Source: Candidatus Rifleibacteriota bacterium
Lineage (GTDB): Bacteria; UBP17; UBA6191; JACPRK01
Reading direction: 5' to 3'
DNA: 27,213 nucleotides
Assembly (NCBI GenBank): GCA_016213865.1
Contig: JACQZL010000226.1
Location: 1-27,213, forward strand
Shown here: positions 6,084-14,400 of the stretch, piece by piece
How positions within the stretch are numbered: position 1 is the stretch's first letter
How the letters are laid out: each line of letters starts with the position of its first letter
The notes under the pieces: model-generated
What the model saw: the letters and a program-made list of their open reading frames with translations, nothing else
Told to the model about the DNA's origin: nothing
The model's database searches: none
Program-made: the position numbers and the translations under genes

Positions 6084-8324
6084 GAGGCCCACGCTGCACC
6101 CAGCTACGCCGGACACACCAGGTCGGGTCCGGGCGGCAGGGTGGGTTGGACGGTGCCGGCCTGGGACCCTGACAGCCAGCAGGCGGCCCTGTTCCATCGG
6201 GACCGAGGCTACGTTCCCAACCATCAAGCGATCGATCCCGGAGAGTACTTCCTGATAGCCGCGGAGTCCTCCGTTGCCGACTGCACGTGCGAGGCAACGT
6301 ATCGGGCGCCGCTCGAGTACGGCGACTGCGACCTGGGGGTGTGGTCGATCAAGGTGGAAACCGGACTGCGACTCGGCAGCCTGGTACACCCGCCGCGTCA
6401 TCGTCCGGCGCCAGTCCTGCAGTGGCGCGAGACCGCGGGCAGCCGGCTGCTCGAGGGAGCGGCCCAGGTCATGACGGTCTGGGTTGGGGCGATCCCGGAG
6501 GTGCTGGTCGGGAACTGGACAGCCGAAGCGCGAGCGCGCCATCGAATCCTGCAACGGCACGCCGGAAAGGTGACGTGGTTGGAACCGGAAGACGCGGGGG
6601 ACGGACAGGTCATCGTGCGGCCGACCGCCCGCTCCGGCGAACTCCGCTTGCAGTCCTTCGGCCGCCGCCATGAGCCCGTCGAGAGCGTGCTGCGCTACGT
6701 CGTCTTGCCCGAGTGCCGGATCGAGTGGCCCGGCGGCCTCCTCGATGCCCGAGCGAAGGCAGTGGTTCGCCTGACCGCCCCCGTGGGTGCGACCATCGAG
6801 TGGGACCCCCCTGCGCCGCCGGTCGAGCAACAGCCCCTTCCCGAGCAACGGACGCTCACCACCTGGCACTTGCAGCCGGAATCGGCCCTGCTCGAAGGTA
6901 CGATGGAGGTCGACGGCGTCCAGGTCCAGCTAGCCAGGCGCGTGAGACGGTTCGACGTCGTGGGTCAAGGCGTGGACGACCACGGGGTGCGGGTCTTGAC
7001 GCCGGAGCGGCTGGAACCGTCCGCACCGTTGAGGGTCTTCGGGCTTCCCGGCGAGACGATGTCCGTGGTCCTCGAGACCGGGGCTGACGAGTTCCCGCTC
7101 ACACCCGCGCTTCCGATGCCCCCCAGCGGAGTGTGGCAGACGACCGGGGCGACCCTGCGGGACGGGCTCGCGGCGCATCCGGAGCTGGCCTCGGGGATTT
7201 TCGGCGGTCGTTGCGGCAGTCGCGTGGCGGTCGGCCGCACGCTCTTCGTCAGGACGGAGGTTCTGGACGCTTCCCTGTCCCGCGTCGAGGTGGGAGCCCT
7301 GCAAGGACTCGAACGGGACTCGGTGCCGCCATCCTATCGGGCCGCGCTCGACCTGGCAATGGAGTTGGCTGGTCAAGCCGTGAAGGAAGTGCGCCTCCCG
7401 GCGATCCCCGAGGAATTCCGCGGTCTCCGTCGGGTCCTGGCCCGGTACGCGTTCGGAGCCATCCTCTTCGACCGTTCGCGGATTGCCGATTCGGAAGGGA
7501 GGGCACTCGACGACACGCTCCTGGGGCGCTGGTTGGACAGCAGCGACGTCGGTCCCATCAAGGCCGCCGATTCGCTAGTGGGCCGCGGCCAACCCGCGCG
7601 TCACGCCGGGTGGACGCGTCCTGGAGAAGCCGACATCGCGTACTGGCCCTTCGCACGCTGGCGCGACCGGCTGCGGCAAGCAATTGCTCGGGCGCCACAC
7701 GACGCGGACCTTGCCGAACTGCTGGAGGAGTGGCACCGCAAGGAATCGCGGCAGCCGGACCCCAGCGGTCGCTCTCGATTGGCCAGGCTGTGCGGCCGCG
7801 AGTGGTACCCGCTCGCCTTGGCCGCAAACCTGTATTTGAAGGGACGCCCCGAGGAAGCGGCCCAGAGCCTGAACAAGGTCGAGGCCCCGCCGCAAGACTC
7901 ACGGGTGCAAGGCCTGAAGTCCATCCTCCATGCGATGAGCCTGATCAGGGCCGGCTGTGACGAATTCGCCGGGGCCTGGATGGCCAGACAGCCCACGCCC
8001 CGGCTTTCGCTCGCGGCTGTGCTCTGGTCCGCCATCCGCGTGCTGGTCGGCGTCCTGACCGAGAGGGCTGCGCCCGACCACGAGGCCGTGTCAGGGCCAC
8101 TTCCCGCCTCGGCTTTCACCGGACTGGAGAAGGACGACTTCCTGCTGGCCAGGGCCTGCTCGGAAGGTGCACCTCCCGCGTCGTTCTCGGCCGCACGGCA
8201 TGCCGACCCGCTCTTTGTCCGGGTCGACAGGCTGCGGGCCAATGCGACCGGGGGCAACCGCTGGTGCTCGGAAGAACCCCTGACCTCGGGGAAATCCCGC
8301 AGGGCGACACCGGAGCCACCGTGA
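6084..8324 (+). CDS. Cassette protein A, C-terminal part, unknown family
   Basis: This frame continues the coding of the preceding ORF in the next frame. It overlaps the stop of that ORF, and the two together look like one protein of about 1040 residues. The first 350 residues are beta-rich (GYVPNHQAIDPGEYFLIAAE, VRLTAPVGATIEWDPP, VLRYVVLPECRIEW), suggesting repeated sandwich or immunoglobulin-like modules. The last 300 are helical (LDLAMELAGQAVKEVRLP, EWYPLALAANLYLKGRPEEA, TPR-like in feel). If translated alone, GTG 6141 is the first usable start, but its ribosome binding site is weak. The strong AGGAGG at 6083-6088 has no in-frame start at normal spacing. It ends 19 bases before the next gene. 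Function is unknown; a protein-protein or DNA-contact scaffold is possible. Confidence 0.6.
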   Translation, partial: EAHAAPSYAGHTRSGPGGRVGWTVPAWDPDSQQAALFHRDRGYVPNHQAIDPGEYFLIAAESSVADCTCEATYRAPLEYGDCDLGVWSIKVETGLRLGSLVHPPRHRPAPVLQWRETAGSRLLEGAAQVMTVWVGAIPEVLVGNWTAEARARHRILQRHAGKVTWLEPEDAGDGQVIVRPTARSGELRLQSFGRRHEPVESVLRYVVLPECRIEWPGGLLDARAKAVVRLTAPVGATIEWDPPAPPVEQQPLPEQRTLTTWHLQPESALLEGTMEVDGVQVQLARRVRRFDVVGQGVDDHGVRVLTPERLEPSAPLRVFGLPGETMSVVLETGADEFPLTPALPMPPSGVWQTTGATLRDGLAAHPELASGIFGGRCGSRVAVGRTLFVRTEVLDASLSRVEVGALQGLERDSVPPSYRAALDLAMELAGQAVKEVRLPAIPEEFRGLRRVLARYAFGAILFDRSRIADSEGRALDDTLLGRWLDSSDVGPIKAADSLVGRGQPARHAGWTRPGEADIAYWPFARWRDRLRQAIARAPHDADLAELLEEWHRKESRQPDPSGRSRLARLCGREWYPLALAANLYLKGRPEEAAQSLNKVEAPPQDSRVQGLKSILHAMSLIRAGCDEFAGAWMARQPTPRLSLAAVLWSAIRVLVGVLTERAAPDHEAVSGPLPASAFTGLEKDDFLLARACSEGAPPASFSAARHADPLFVRVDRLRANATGGNRWCSEEPLTSGKSRRATPEPP

Positions 8325-8343
8325 AGAAGAAGGATGTGACGCC

Positions 8344-9669
8344 ATGAACGGAGAAAACGAGAACGACGTCTGCCCACCGGGCTCAGGAGAGCAGTCGGCC
8401 CAGCCCCTACCGCAAGCCGACCTGGTGCGCCAGATGGAAGAGGGAAGGCTCGAGTTGGAGACGCTGCGCCGCCTCTCGGAACTCGAGGACGGGGCTTTCC
8501 TCGAGGCACTGGGCGAAGCGTGGTCGAGACTGCCGAAGGGAACGCACGATCGGCTGGCCGAGACCTTCGACGCGGAGGGGATGGGGGCGGTCGAACGACC
8601 CGAACGCCTGGTCACGTTCTGTGCCCGGGAGACCCGAGAGAGACAGAGCAAGCCCGCTGCACGCTGGCTTGCCAGGCTGCTCACGTGCACGGTCGATCCT
8701 GTGCGGCAGAGCTGCCGTGAGACGGCCTCGAGGTTGCTGCTCGAACCCGGCAACCCGGCCAAGAAGGACCGGACGGACACCTTCTGGCCGGCCAGATTGG
8801 GGGCCGCGAGCGACCTCCTTCCTCTCGCCCGCACGATCGTCGACTGGCTTGCGGAGGACGGCGGCAAGACGGTCGAACCCCGTACTCAGTTCGCCTCGCT
8901 GGCATGGTGGACCACCATTCTGTCTGGCAATCGCAAGAAGCCCACCAAGCTTGATGCCAGCGTGACCTTGTCGGCTGCTTTGGTTCCACAATGGCCCACG
9001 GAACTGCAGACTCGCTGGGCGCAGCACCTTGCGAGTCTTGGTTCGACGGCGCCTGGCTGCACGAGTCCAGCGGCCGCCCGGGAGGTGGCGAAAGCGGCTC
9101 CCCAAGGTCCGGCTCGCCCCGGGCTCGAGGCCGAACGGGCCGACGCGGCCTTGCACCCCGCCTTTCTCGCGGAATTCGAGGAGATGAAGAAGCGCCTCGC
9201 ACGGGTCGAAGCTTGGGTCGACTGCGACCACGAGAGGGTCGAGTTGCGTCACCAGGTCGCCCAGTTGCAGCGCGAGCTAGAGACTGCCAGGAGCCGGGAG
9301 ACGGCACTCCACGGGCAACTTGCCCGGTCCAGAGAGGAGTACGCTCGCCTTGAAGACCACCGGTCGAGGCTGGAGGCACGCCACAAGGAGGAGATTGCCT
9401 CCCTGCTCACCAAGCACCAGGAGGAGTTGAAGGCTCAGCAGGCGGCGCACCAGGAGAAGGTGAAGAAGGAGCTGGAGTGGGCGGCGGACGACGGTGAGGA
9501 GCAGTTGACCCAGTTCAAGAGCCGTCTGAGGAACGAACTCCGGGTGTTTCACGAGGACCTCGACAGAGTGGCGGGTGCACCGGCCGAGGCAGAGCTGGCC
9601 GAGACACTGCGTGTACTGCTTTCGAACGTCTTTGTTGTGTTGAAGAGGCAAGGCATCGCTTTCGAGTGA
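8344..9669 (+). CDS. Cassette protein B, coiled-coil protein
   Basis: The 441-residue product starts at ATG 8344 with GAAGGA upstream. Residues 20-230 are helical with no motif I recognise (LETLRRLSELEDGAFLEALG; RLVTFCARETRERQSKPAARW). Residues 230-280 are a low-complexity Ala/Pro linker. Residues about 283-400 form a long charged coiled coil (EEMKKRLARVEAWVDC, VAQLQRELETARSRETALH, HKEEIASLLTKHQEELKA). The last 50 residues are helical and hydrophobic (AETLRVLLSNVFVVLKRQGI). It lies nine bases before the Hsp70-like gene and is probably co-translated with it. A coiled coil next to an Hsp70 may act like a nucleotide-exchange factor (GrpE-like in shape only) or as an oligomerising scaffold; both ideas are inference. 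Confidence 0.75.
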   Translation: MNGENENDVCPPGSGEQSAQPLPQADLVRQMEEGRLELETLRRLSELEDGAFLEALGEAWSRLPKGTHDRLAETFDAEGMGAVERPERLVTFCARETRERQSKPAARWLARLLTCTVDPVRQSCRETASRLLLEPGNPAKKDRTDTFWPARLGAASDLLPLARTIVDWLAEDGGKTVEPRTQFASLAWWTTILSGNRKKPTKLDASVTLSAALVPQWPTELQTRWAQHLASLGSTAPGCTSPAAAREVAKAAPQGPARPGLEAERADAALHPAFLAEFEEMKKRLARVEAWVDCDHERVELRHQVAQLQRELETARSRETALHGQLARSREEYARLEDHRSRLEARHKEEIASLLTKHQEELKAQQAAHQEKVKKELEWAADDGEEQLTQFKSRLRNELRVFHEDLDRVAGAPAEAELAETLRVLLSNVFVVLKRQGIAFE

Positions 9670-9678
9670 GGCATCCCA

Positions 9679-11154
9679 ATGGAGACCGAGTACGCGTTTG
9701 GGATCGACTTCGGCACGACGAGCACCGCGGTGGTCGGCCTTCGGGACGGGCTGCCCAAGCAGTTCGGGAGAGACGACGGGCAACCGTTTCCTTCTCTCGT
9801 TGCCGTCAATCATGAGACGGGACAGGTTGTCTGTGGCTTGGAGGTCTGGGAGAAGAGGCAGGGGTACGCCGAGAGGCACGAGGTGATAGGCTCCTTCAAG
9901 CAGCATCTGGGAACGTCGAAGACCTGGCAGGCCGGAGGCAGAACCTGGACACCCGTCGACGCATGTTCGAAACTCCTCGAGCACGTTGTTCAGAAGGTCG
10001 AGGAGAAGTCCCGTGGAAGGGGGAGCTTGCGGGAGGCCGTCTTTTCGATCCCGATCGGGTTCACGAGTGCCAAGCGCCGCGACCTGCGCCTCGCCGCGGA
10101 GAAGGCCGGCATCGAGGTGCTGCAATTCGTCAGCGAGCCCACCGCCGCAGCCATGGAACTGGCCTCCAGAACCAAGGGCCTGCGAAAGGCAGCCGTCTTC
10201 GACTGGGGCGGGGGAACGCTCGACATCACGGTCCTTGCAGTCGAGAACGGCGTGGTCCTCGAACAGGAGACCGCCGGTATGGACGTGGCCGGTGACCATA
10301 TCGATCGAAAGGTGTCGGCTGTCATCCACAACCAGGTCACCAGCAAGAGGGGGCTCAAGATCGCGCTAGATGAGATGCCGGCCAGAGACCAGGACCGGAT
10401 GCTCACTGAGGCGGAGAAGGCCAAGCGACGATTGTCAGAGGTAGACGACAGCGATTTCGCGATACTGGCGTACGGTCCGGTCGGTCCTATCCACGGCAAG
10501 CTGTTCCGAAGTCACTTCTTCCCTCTCATCGAGCCGGAGGTGAAGGACGCATACGAGTTGCTCCTCACCACCATCAAGAAGCGCAACGATCCAAGAGAAC
10601 TCGATCACTTGTTCGCCATTGGAGGCTCCTCGAACTTGCCCCAAATCCGAGAGCGGCTGGTGTGCGCCTTCGGGAACCGGTACTTCCGTCCCACGGATGC
10701 CGCCTGGTGCGTGGCGGAGGGCGCGGCCCGGCTGGCGTGCAATCGTGGCTCCCACCTGCTGGCGGACGACTTCGGCCTGATCGACCCGGAGGGCGACTTC
10801 CTGACGCTGCTCGACGCCGAGACCCCCTTGTCCGAAGCGGAACTCTGCCGCAACTTCGGCTTGGTCGAGGACACCTCTCTCGCCAACTTCGTCTTCGCGA
10901 TGCGTCGACGCCACGACGGCTGCAGCAGCGGTCCGTCCCAGGTGCCGACCCCGCAGGTCCTCGACGATCTGAGCGTCGAGTGCTTCGGGTTCTGCAACGA
11001 GTTTGTCGAGCTGGGCCTCCGCTTCGACGCCGACCTCGTCCTCCACGCTCGCGCCCGCAGCAAGAACAAGGCCCCCACAACCCAGAAAGAGAGGCTGCTG
11101 GAGAAGCTCCGCTTCGCCTACAGACTGCCGTGCAACCAGGACGCAGCAACCTGA
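9679..11154 (+). CDS. Hsp70-family ATPase (cassette protein C)
   Basis: The 491-residue protein has a clear Hsp70/actin-fold nucleotide-binding domain: phosphate-1 loop GIDFGTTSTAVVG (residues 8-20), connect-1 VSEPTAAAMELA (about 152-163), phosphate-2 loop VFDWGGGTLDITVL, and the adenosine motif FAIGGSSNLPQIRERL (about 313-328). DnaK is about 640 residues; here only about 150 residues follow the ATPase core. They lack the usual beta-sandwich and helical lid of a substrate-binding domain and the DLGTTNS form of the first loop. It is therefore a divergent accessory Hsp70 and not the housekeeping DnaK; no dnaJ or grpE is nearby. Its stop overlaps the CTG start of the next ORF (CTGA). A regulatory or assembly ATPase for the helicase is the likely role, as inference. 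Confidence 0.88.
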   Translation: METEYAFGIDFGTTSTAVVGLRDGLPKQFGRDDGQPFPSLVAVNHETGQVVCGLEVWEKRQGYAERHEVIGSFKQHLGTSKTWQAGGRTWTPVDACSKLLEHVVQKVEEKSRGRGSLREAVFSIPIGFTSAKRRDLRLAAEKAGIEVLQFVSEPTAAAMELASRTKGLRKAAVFDWGGGTLDITVLAVENGVVLEQETAGMDVAGDHIDRKVSAVIHNQVTSKRGLKIALDEMPARDQDRMLTEAEKAKRRLSEVDDSDFAILAYGPVGPIHGKLFRSHFFPLIEPEVKDAYELLLTTIKKRNDPRELDHLFAIGGSSNLPQIRERLVCAFGNRYFRPTDAAWCVAEGAARLACNRGSHLLADDFGLIDPEGDFLTLLDAETPLSEAELCRNFGLVEDTSLANFVFAMRRRHDGCSSGPSQVPTPQVLDDLSVECFGFCNEFVELGLRFDADLVLHARARSKNKAPTTQKERLLEKLRFAYRLPCNQDAAT

Positions 11155-11471
11155 CCCACCGAAGCAACGTCGTTCCGATCGATTCTCGGTATCGGAGCCC
11201 GACCGAAGACCCCGCTTACCGCGCCCGGCTCAGGGGCCGGCCGGCCCTCGAGAGGTTGGCCGCGGCGATGTACGGGCCGACGGCGGACACCCGGGCTTGG
11301 CGCAAGTTCCTCGACGCTTCTTTGACGGAAGACCAGAAGGCGGACTGGGACGAGGGACGGGAGTGCTTCCTTTGTCATGAAGTCCCCGCTGGCCTCGTGA
11401 AGCGCCCGGACGGCACGCGGGTGATCGAGTTTCGGTGTCGCCGACCAGACTGCAGGAGGAGACATGGCTGA
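11151..11471 (+). CDS. Small zinc-ribbon protein (cassette protein D)
   Basis: This frame of about 106 codons bridges the Hsp70 and helicase genes. No ATG exists near its 5' end; the CTG at 11151 overlaps the Hsp70 stop as CTGA and has AGGA about nine bases upstream, so it is my choice of start. ATG 11269 would give only 67 residues. The product has a helical middle (LERLAAAMYGPTADTRAW, KFLDASLTEDQKADWDEG) and ends with CFLC...FRCRRPDC, a CxxC/CxxxxC zinc-ribbon pattern. Its stop at 11469-11471 lies inside the helicase gene, which starts at 11464, indicating translational coupling. It could be a nucleic-acid or protein-binding adaptor for the helicase. The family is not recognised. Confidence 0.6.
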   Translation: MTHRSNVVPIDSRYRSPTEDPAYRARLRGRPALERLAAAMYGPTADTRAWRKFLDASLTEDQKADWDEGRECFLCHEVPAGLVKRPDGTRVIEFRCRRPDCRRRHG

Positions 11472-14400
11472 CCTCAATCCGCTGCGCTTCACGAGCACTC
11501 TGGTGGAGACCTTTCGGCGCTATCTCTTCACGGCGCACCCGCTCGGCGACAGCGAGCAGCCGCTGCGCGAGGCCTTCTGGCAGGCCCTGGGCCAGGAGTA
11601 CCCCTTCAGCAGCGGGCCGTACTTCCATTGCGTTCCGACCTACGCCAGGGGCTGCAGCGTGCAGGAACTGATCTCAAACGCCCGGCCGCCCTCGCTCCAT
11701 CCTCGGCTTGCGGAGCTGCCGCGTCCGGCGTTCGACCCGGCCCGGCGCCTCTACAAACACCAGGTCGACGCCCTCACCGCGCTGCAAGGCGGCCGCAACC
11801 TCCTGGTAGCCTCCGGCACGGGCAGCGGCAAGACCGAGTGCTTTCTGCTGCCGATCCTCGACGATATCTTGCGAGAACCGGGGCCCGGCGTCAGGGCGAT
11901 CGTCATCTACCCGCTCAACGCGCTGGCCAACGATCAGCTCGATCGCCTGCGCAAACTCCTTCGGGACCTGCCCGAAGTCACGTTTGGCCGGTATACGGGC
12001 GAGACGCCCTGGGACGAGAAGGCCGCGCGTTCAGATGATCTGAAGGAATGCCCCAGGAACGAACGGTTCCTGAGAACGCAGCTCAGGGAGGATCCCCCCA
12101 ACCTCCTGCTGACGAACTTCTCGATGCTCGAGTACCTGCTGCTCAGACCGAAGGACAGCGAGGTCTTCCGTCACTGGCGCCTCCGCTTCGTGGTCCTCGA
12201 CGAGGCCCACAACTACCTCGGGGCCCAGGGGATCGAGGTGGCCCTCCTGCTGCGGCGCGTGCGCGAGGCTTTCGCGGCCCCGCAGCAACCGCTTCGGTTC
12301 GTGCTGACCAGCGCCACCCTGATGGAGCAACGCGAGGATGCCCGGGCCGTCGCGGCAAGCATGGCCTCGAATCTCACCGGCGGAGAGTTCGCGCCGGCGG
12401 ACGTCATTGCCGGCGAGACGACGGTCGACTTCGATGCCAGCCTCGGCGACCGGGTCTCGGCGGATCGCATAGCGGACTTCCTGAAGAACGACGAGGCTCT
12501 GGATCGCTGGTGCAACGCACTCGATGGCCAGGAAGGCGCCGACAGTCTGCTGCAAGAGGCCGGGTTGGTTTCGTCCGCCGAGTTGGCCCGGTTCCCCGAG
12601 GAGGCGCGGCAACTCTACCACCTGTTGGCCGGCAGCAAGCTGCTGGCGCGGCTGCACGAGATTTGCTCGGCCCAGCCAAGAACGCTGCCGGAGTTGGCCC
12701 TCGAGCTCCTTGGCAGGGACGATGGGGAGGCCCGCCGCGTGGTCTCGTGGCTCTGCACCGTGGGCTCGAGGGCCAAGGCCGCGCCCGATCGGATGCCCCT
12801 GCTGCCCCTTCGCGTCCATCTCTTCATGCGAGGGCTGCACGGGGCCCGGGTCTGCTTGAATCCGTCCTGCGGCGAGGGGGCGCTTCCGTGGCGGGCCCTG
12901 GTCCTGGAGGATGTCGAGCATTGCCCGCGATGCGGTGCGCTCGCGCTGCCGTTGTACACGTGTACGCACTGCGGCATGCCCGCCTTGGTGATTCGCCAGG
13001 ACGGAACGAGCTGGACCGGGCTGCCGGTGCCACCAGCCAGTGCGAACTGGGGCGCTGCCGTCCTCACGTGGTCCGAACTGGCCGAGCGCGACGTCTATTC
13101 CCAGGACGGCGACGACGTCCAACCAGCCGATGGCATGACGCTCTGCCTTTCATGCCAGGCCGTCGGGCAAGAAAGCGCCCGCTGCTGCGCCACTCCGTTG
13201 CACGTAACCCTGCCCTGTCTGGAGGCCGACGAAAGCGGCAACCTCAAGAAGTGCCCCGCCTGCGGGGGACAGAGCGGCTCCTTCGAGTCCGTCCTGCGCA
13301 GGTTCCTGTCCGGGGACGACGCGCCCACGACCGTGCTCGCCGAGGCCCTGCTACGCTCGTTGCCACCGGAAACGGGAGACAGTCAGGCCTTGCCCGCGCA
13401 AGGCCGGCGACTGCTGGCGTTCTCCGACAGCCGCCAAAGGGCGGCGTTCTTCGCGCCCTATCTGCACCGTACCATGGCCGAGGCGACCTTTCAGGCACCG
13501 CTGTTCCAGGCTGTCCGCGAGGCCGAGAACCTCGCAGGCAGCCCCGCCGGCCTCGAGGACGTGGCCAGACGGTACGTGGCCGTCGTTTCCAGGCAGTCGC
13601 ACGTGGTGCTTCGGAAGACCGAGGACCTCGAGGGACAGACGACGCTGGAGATCAGGGCCGTCAGGACACTCGGCGTCAACGAGAAACGGCAGCTCCAGAG
13701 GGAAGCGACCTTGAGTCTGTTCGAGAACTTCTGCAACTCGCCTCGCCAGCGACGCCGCATGCACGGGCTGGGATTGGCCGCGGTCCTGTTCGACTTGACC
13801 GAGGACACCCTCGAGAGAGTGGCTGCCACGATGCCTGGCCGTCTCCGGGGCGATCCGGACTCGACCCGCGCGGTGCTTCACACGTTGCTGTCCGAGGTGC
13901 TGCGCCGGCGGGCCGTCCAGTGGCCCGACCCCCTCAACGGAAGGATGCTCGGCGCCGGTCCGCTCTCGGTCGTCTACCACCTCAACCAGGCGCGGCAGAG
14001 CAGCTCCGAGATCCTGCGCTGGAACCCGTATCGCGCCGATGGCCCCAGGTCGAAGCGGGCGGTCGAGGTCAACCGCATCGTCAACTACCTCTCGCGCCTC
14101 ACGCGCCTGGACACGGACCCCGCGGGTGAGGGCGCCCGGCTGGCGACCTGGCTGGACGACCTGTGGGCCGTCCTGACCGAGGACGTGCTCGTTCGCACCG
14201 GGGAGCCCGGGTGCTACGCGCTGCCTCCCGAACGCCTGCTCTTTTCCGGTTCAGTGGACTGGTTCCGTTGCAGTCAGTGTGCCCGGATGGTCACTGCCCA
14301 CGCCGGGTCGGTCTGTCCGACGATGGCCTGTCCCGGGCCACTGCGTGCCGTGACCCGAGAGGAACTCGAGGCCCGGCTGCGCAACGACCAGAACGGCGAA

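Noticed and set aside
12048..14129. 693-codon plus-strand frame inside the helicase gene
   Set aside because: Out-of-frame shadow with low-complexity Arg/Gly/Pro composition; the helicase frame has all SF2 motifs.
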